Of a stretch of DNA of 64,000 nucleotides, positions 61,242 through 64,000 are shown piece after piece. The stretch lies in assembly GCF_006717095.1 (NCBI RefSeq), contig NZ_VFQE01000002.1, forward strand, positions 310,001-374,000. Reading direction: 5' to 3'. The translations under genes and the position numbers were made by a program. Within the stretch, counting starts at the first letter, position 1, and each line of letters starts with the position of its first letter. This DNA comes from Blastococcus colisei (GTDB lineage Bacteria > Actinomycetota > Actinomycetes > Mycobacteriales > Geodermatophilaceae). Below the pieces are notes generated by a model that did not search any database, had not been told where the DNA came from, and worked only from the letters and a program-made list of their open reading frames with translations.

Positions 61242-61807
61242 TGCTTCCCCAGGCGCCAAGCGGCGACGAGGTCGTAGGTCGGCGTCGCGCCCAGATGGCT
61301 CTCCCAGAGCCGGACCTCGGTCACCGGCCACACCGGCCCGCGGTAGGCGGCGAGCCGGTCGGTCAGCGTTCCGTCCGCCGGCTGCCGGGGACGCCACCGG
61401 CCCAGCGTGAGGTGCGGGCGGAACGGCCGGTCCTCGACCGGCAGCCGCAGGCCCCGGGCGGCGTCCGCGAGCCGGGCGGCGAGCGCCACGAGGGGGTCGA
61501 CGTCGCCGTCGAGCCCCGCCCAGGCCACCTGCGGACGACGCACCGACCCGAACCGTCCGCCACCGGCGAGCCGCAGCGTCATCGATGACGTGCCCTCGAC
61601 CGCACGCGTCGCCGCGGAGACCAGCGACGGCACTCGCTCCGACGGCACCGCCCCGAGGAAGAGCAGGGTGAGGTGCCAGCGGTCCGGTGCGGTCCAGCGC
61701 GGCGCCCCGGGGAGGTCCCCCAGGCCGGCCACCGTCACGGCCAGGTCGGCGCGCGCGTCTTCCGGCGGGTCGACGGCGAAGAACAGCCGCCGTCCGGCCG
61801 GGCTCAG
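61235..61807 (-). CDS. thpR: 2'-5' RNA ligase / RNA 2',3'-cyclic phosphodiesterase-like protein
   Basis: A 190-residue 2H-phosphoesterase. The two HxT/S motifs are WHLTLLFLGAVP and FRPHLTLGRW. ThpR opens 2',3'-cyclic phosphates on RNA and can join 2'-5' tRNA halves in vitro. No ATG, GTG or TTG sits at the domain start; a CTG at 61807 overlaps the preceding gene's stop (CTGA) with GCAGGG upstream, so it is the probable start. The stop lies inside the A/T-rich hairpin. Confidence 0.85.
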   Translation of the reverse strand: MSPAGRRLFFAVDPPEDARADLAVTVAGLGDLPGAPRWTAPDRWHLTLLFLGAVPSERVPSLVSAATRAVEGTSSMTLRLAGGGRFGSVRRPQVAWAGLDGDVDPLVALAARLADAARGLRLPVEDRPFRPHLTLGRWRPRQPADGTLTDRLAAYRGPVWPVTEVRLWESHLGATPTYDLVAAWRLGKQA

Positions 61808-62190
61808 CCCTGCACCGCCAGCCCGGCGCCCTCCAGGGCGGCGAGCAACCGCAGCCGCTCCACGTCCCGCGCCGGACCATCGGGCGTCGTGCGCAGCTCG
61901 TGCGGGATCTCCAGCAGGGTCGCGGCCTCGACGAGCACGTCGTCGTACGCGGCGGCGAGCGCTCGACGGCGGGCCATCGGCGCCCCGGTCGGGACGAGGG
62001 AGATCGACCGGGCGAGCCGGCGGACGTCGGCGGCGACCACCTGGAGCGGCCGACGGCCGGGCGTCGGATACCGGGCCGTCCGGCGGCGCTCCGCCTTCCG
62101 GCGCGCCCAGCGGAAGACGGGCCCCGTCCAGGCGATGAGGGCGGCGATCACGGCGACGGTGCCGCCGATCTGCAGCAGCGGGACGTGCAT
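61804..62190 (-). CDS. small membrane-anchored hypothetical protein
   Basis: A 128-residue protein that I do not recognise: one N-terminal membrane helix (LLQIGGTVAVIAALIAWTGPVF), a strongly basic stretch, then a helical cytoplasmic domain (MARRRALAAAYDDVLVEAATLLEIPHEL...VERLRLLAALEGAGL). It overlaps the RNA-ligase-like gene by 4 nt and is likely co-expressed with it. Confidence 0.72.
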   Translation of the reverse strand: MHVPLLQIGGTVAVIAALIAWTGPVFRWARRKAERRRTARYPTPGRRPLQVVAADVRRLARSISLVPTGAPMARRRALAAAYDDVLVEAATLLEIPHELRTTPDGPARDVERLRLLAALEGAGLAVQG

Positions 62191-62253
62191 CTCGCCTCCC
62201 TGGCCCGGAAAGGATGCCGGCGACGGTACTCCGCGCGCCGCCGTCGGACGCGG

Positions 62254-63645
62254 TCAGCCGCCCAGGGACTGCTGCCCCGGCACCTTCCCGGCTGCGGCCT
62301 CCTCGGCGGCGCGCAGCCGCGCCGACGGGACCCGCGTGCCTGGGGCGCCGATGCGCATCCGCAGCCGGAGCGGGTTGGGCCCGCCCTCGAGCCGCACCCG
62401 TCGTCCCCGCGCCAGCCAGGCGGCTGCGCCGATACCGGCGACCACGCACACCGCGCCGCCCAGGATGAGCCCCCAGGGCGCACCGAGGTGCTCGGAGATC
62501 CAGCCGATCAGCGGTGCCCCCACGGGCGTGCCCCCCATGAAGCACATGAAGTACAGCGCCATCACGCGGCCGCGCATCTGCGGGTCGACGCCCAGCTGCA
62601 CGAAGCTGTTGTTCGCGACGCTGAACACCAGGGCCGCGGCCCCCGTCGGCACCAGCAGGACGGCGAAGGAGACGTAGCCCGGCATCAGGCCCGCGATCAC
62701 CGTGAGCAGCCCGAAGACGACGGCGGAGATCACCAGGAACCGCTGTCGCGGGCGGGTGCTGCGCCGGGTCGACAGCAGCGCACCGGTCAGCGAGCCGACG
62801 GCGAAGGTGGTGGAGAGCAGCCCGAACGCCTCGGCGCCGAGCTCGAACTCCTCGCGGGCCATCAGAGCGATGGTCACCTGGTAGTTGAAGCCGAACGTCC
62901 CGATGACGAAGGCGAGGCCCATGGCGAGCACGAGGTCGGGATGGGCCCAGGTGTAGCTCAGTCCCGCCCGCAACTGGCCCCTCGCCCGGGTCACCGGGGG
63001 GCTCGGCTGCAGCTCGGCTGCCCGCATGCCGGCCAGCGCGGCGATGGTGAACGCGAAGCTCGCGGCGTTGACGAAGAAGGCCGGCGCGGTGTCCCCGCCC
63101 GACCAGCCGATGAGCAGACCGGCCACCGCGGGCCCGATCAGGCGGGCGCCGTTGAAGATCGTCGAGTTCAGGCTCACCGCGTTGGCCAGCAGGGTCGGCC
63201 CGACCATCTCGGAGACGAACGCCTGCCGCACCGGCGCGTCGATCGCGGAGACCGCACCCAGCCCGCCGGCGAGCACGAAGACGTGCCACAGTGCCACCGC
63301 GTCGGTGGCCACCAGGATCGCGAGCACCAGGGCGAGTGCACCCATGAGCGCCTGGGTGACCAGGAGCACCCGGCGCTTGTCGTAGCGGTCGGCGAGGACG
63401 CCGCCGTACATGCTCAGCAGCAGGCTGGGGCCGAACTGCAGGGCGGTGATCAGCCCGAGGGCGATGCCGCTGTCGCCGGAGAGCTGCAGGACCAGCCAGT
63501 CCTGGCCGATGCGCTGCATCCACGTGCCGGTGAGGCTGACCAGGTTGGCCGAGGCGTAGATGCGGAAGTTCCGGACGCGCAGCGCACGGAAGGAGCCCGT
63601 CCCCGCGTCCGACGGGGTCGACCGATCAGCGCTCGTGCGGGTCAC
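62254..63645 (-). CDS. MFS transporter (MFS_3/EntS-like)
   Basis: A 463-residue major facilitator of the MFS_3 exporter type: FRALRVRNFRIYASANLVSLTGTWMQRIGQDWLVLQL, ADRYDKRRVLLVTQ in the first loop, APVRQAFVSEMVGP and DPQMRGRVMALY in later conserved segments. A charged tail of about 60 residues follows the last helix. The GTG overlaps the MarR stop (GTGA), so regulator and transporter are co-translated and probably form a MarR-controlled efflux unit. Confidence 0.92.
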   Translation of the reverse strand: MTRTSADRSTPSDAGTGSFRALRVRNFRIYASANLVSLTGTWMQRIGQDWLVLQLSGDSGIALGLITALQFGPSLLLSMYGGVLADRYDKRRVLLVTQALMGALALVLAILVATDAVALWHVFVLAGGLGAVSAIDAPVRQAFVSEMVGPTLLANAVSLNSTIFNGARLIGPAVAGLLIGWSGGDTAPAFFVNAASFAFTIAALAGMRAAELQPSPPVTRARGQLRAGLSYTWAHPDLVLAMGLAFVIGTFGFNYQVTIALMAREEFELGAEAFGLLSTTFAVGSLTGALLSTRRSTRPRQRFLVISAVVFGLLTVIAGLMPGYVSFAVLLVPTGAAALVFSVANNSFVQLGVDPQMRGRVMALYFMCFMGGTPVGAPLIGWISEHLGAPWGLILGGAVCVVAGIGAAAWLARGRRVRLEGGPNPLRLRMRIGAPGTRVPSARLRAAEEAAAGKVPGQQSLGG

Positions 63646-64000
63646 CCACCGGCGAGCTTCTCCATGATCGCCGCGGCTTCGCGGAGCACCGTCCGCTCCT
63701 CCGGGGTCAATTCCTGCAGCCGTCCGGACAGCCACGCCTCCCGGGCACGCGCCTCCTCGTTGAGCAGGTCGTCCGCCGCCGGCGTCAGGCCGATGATGAC
63801 CTGCCGGCCGTCGGTGGGGTGCGGCGTGCGGGTGACCAGCCCCATGCCCTCGAGCGCGACGACGACGCGGGTCATCGACGGCGGCTGCACCCGCTCCTGC
63901 CCGGCCAGCTCTCCCGGGCTCATCGGGCCGATGCGCTTGAGCGTGGACAGGGCCGCCAGGTGGGTGAGCGTGACCGAGCTGTCCACCCGCTGGTTGCGCA
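63642..64000 (-). CDS. MarR-family regulator (5' end outside window)
   Basis: The visible 118 or so residues contain the MarR winged helix (ALSTLKRIGPMSPGELAGQERVQPPSMTRVVVALEGMGLVTRTPHPTDGRQVIIGLTPAADDLL). The frame continues upstream to the window edge (preceding residues RNQR), so the start is not included; a GTG at 63986 is in frame but would cut the first helix of the fold. It lies directly before and coupled to the MFS exporter. Confidence 0.88.
   Translation of the reverse strand, partial: RNQRVDSSVTLTHLAALSTLKRIGPMSPGELAGQERVQPPSMTRVVVALEGMGLVTRTPHPTDGRQVIIGLTPAADDLLNEEARAREAWLSGRLQELTPEERTVLREAAAIMEKLAGG

Overview
This is a 64-kb chromosomal segment of very high G+C content. Gene content points to an actinobacterium of the Geodermatophilaceae/Frankiales type (Blastococcus, Modestobacter or Geodermatophilus-like). 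The evidence is actinobacterial cell-division genes (Glp with SepX/GlpR, SepH), an F420-dependent LLM oxidoreductase, UdgX, frequent GTG starts, and pervasive 4-nt GTGA/ATGA gene overlaps. The genus is inferred; no rRNA or other phylogenetic marker is present.

Bases 1-17,400 hold the block galU-glp-rimJ-sepX on the minus strand, and fmdB and mscL on the plus strand, in an order I recall from M. tuberculosis Rv0985c-Rv0996. A three-gene carboxylate operon (MatC-like permease, CaiB-type CoA-transferase, fused carboxyltransferase) sits between galU and fmdB. Small enzymes follow: YbaK, VOC, PaaI thioesterase, a PF03013 DNA glycosylase, a sirtuin, a BBE-type flavoprotein and SRPBCC proteins.

Bases 17,499-25,338 are a 7.8-kb island. 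It lies between an intact tRNA-Arg(CCT) and a displaced 50-bp copy of that tRNA's 3' half. It carries a GerW-like protein, ArsR with two SRPBCC genes, a methyltransferase, and a divergent sulfur module: ArsR-rhodanese regulator, MBL-tandem-rhodanese hydrolase and MFS exporter. It is decaying. One SRPBCC gene has an in-frame amber codon, one MFS gene has three frameshifts and a lost C-terminus, and no integrase remains.

Bases 25,500-41,000 are mainly DNA repair and core metabolism: photolyase, Nei-like glycosylase, ferredoxin reductase, inositol monophosphatase-like protein, ppc, TPR protein, LLM oxidoreductase, an ABC exporter, UdgX and an MFS transporter.

Bases 41,000-55,300 contain a backbone (pdxH, citrate synthase, serC, sepH, trmH) that resembles the mycobacterial arrangement. 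Between serC and sepH lies an 8.4-kb accessory block: a hybrid sensor kinase ending in a second, RsbW-like ATPase, a GH65 disaccharide phosphorylase, and a coupled pair encoding a circularly permuted ATP-grasp enzyme and an S9 peptidase.

Bases 55,300-64,000 hold an ABC exporter with its own TetR regulator, an IS1182-type insertion sequence, a thioesterase, an aldo/keto reductase, a 2'-5' RNA ligase-like protein, an MFS transporter and a MarR regulator cut by the window edge.

A family of paired palindromes (hairpin A, GATCAGG...CCTGATC; hairpin B, GGGTCCTCCCTCGC and its complement) recurs in three intergenic spaces. The IS element is inserted exactly inside one hairpin A, and removing it with one copy of a GATC duplication restores a perfect palindrome.
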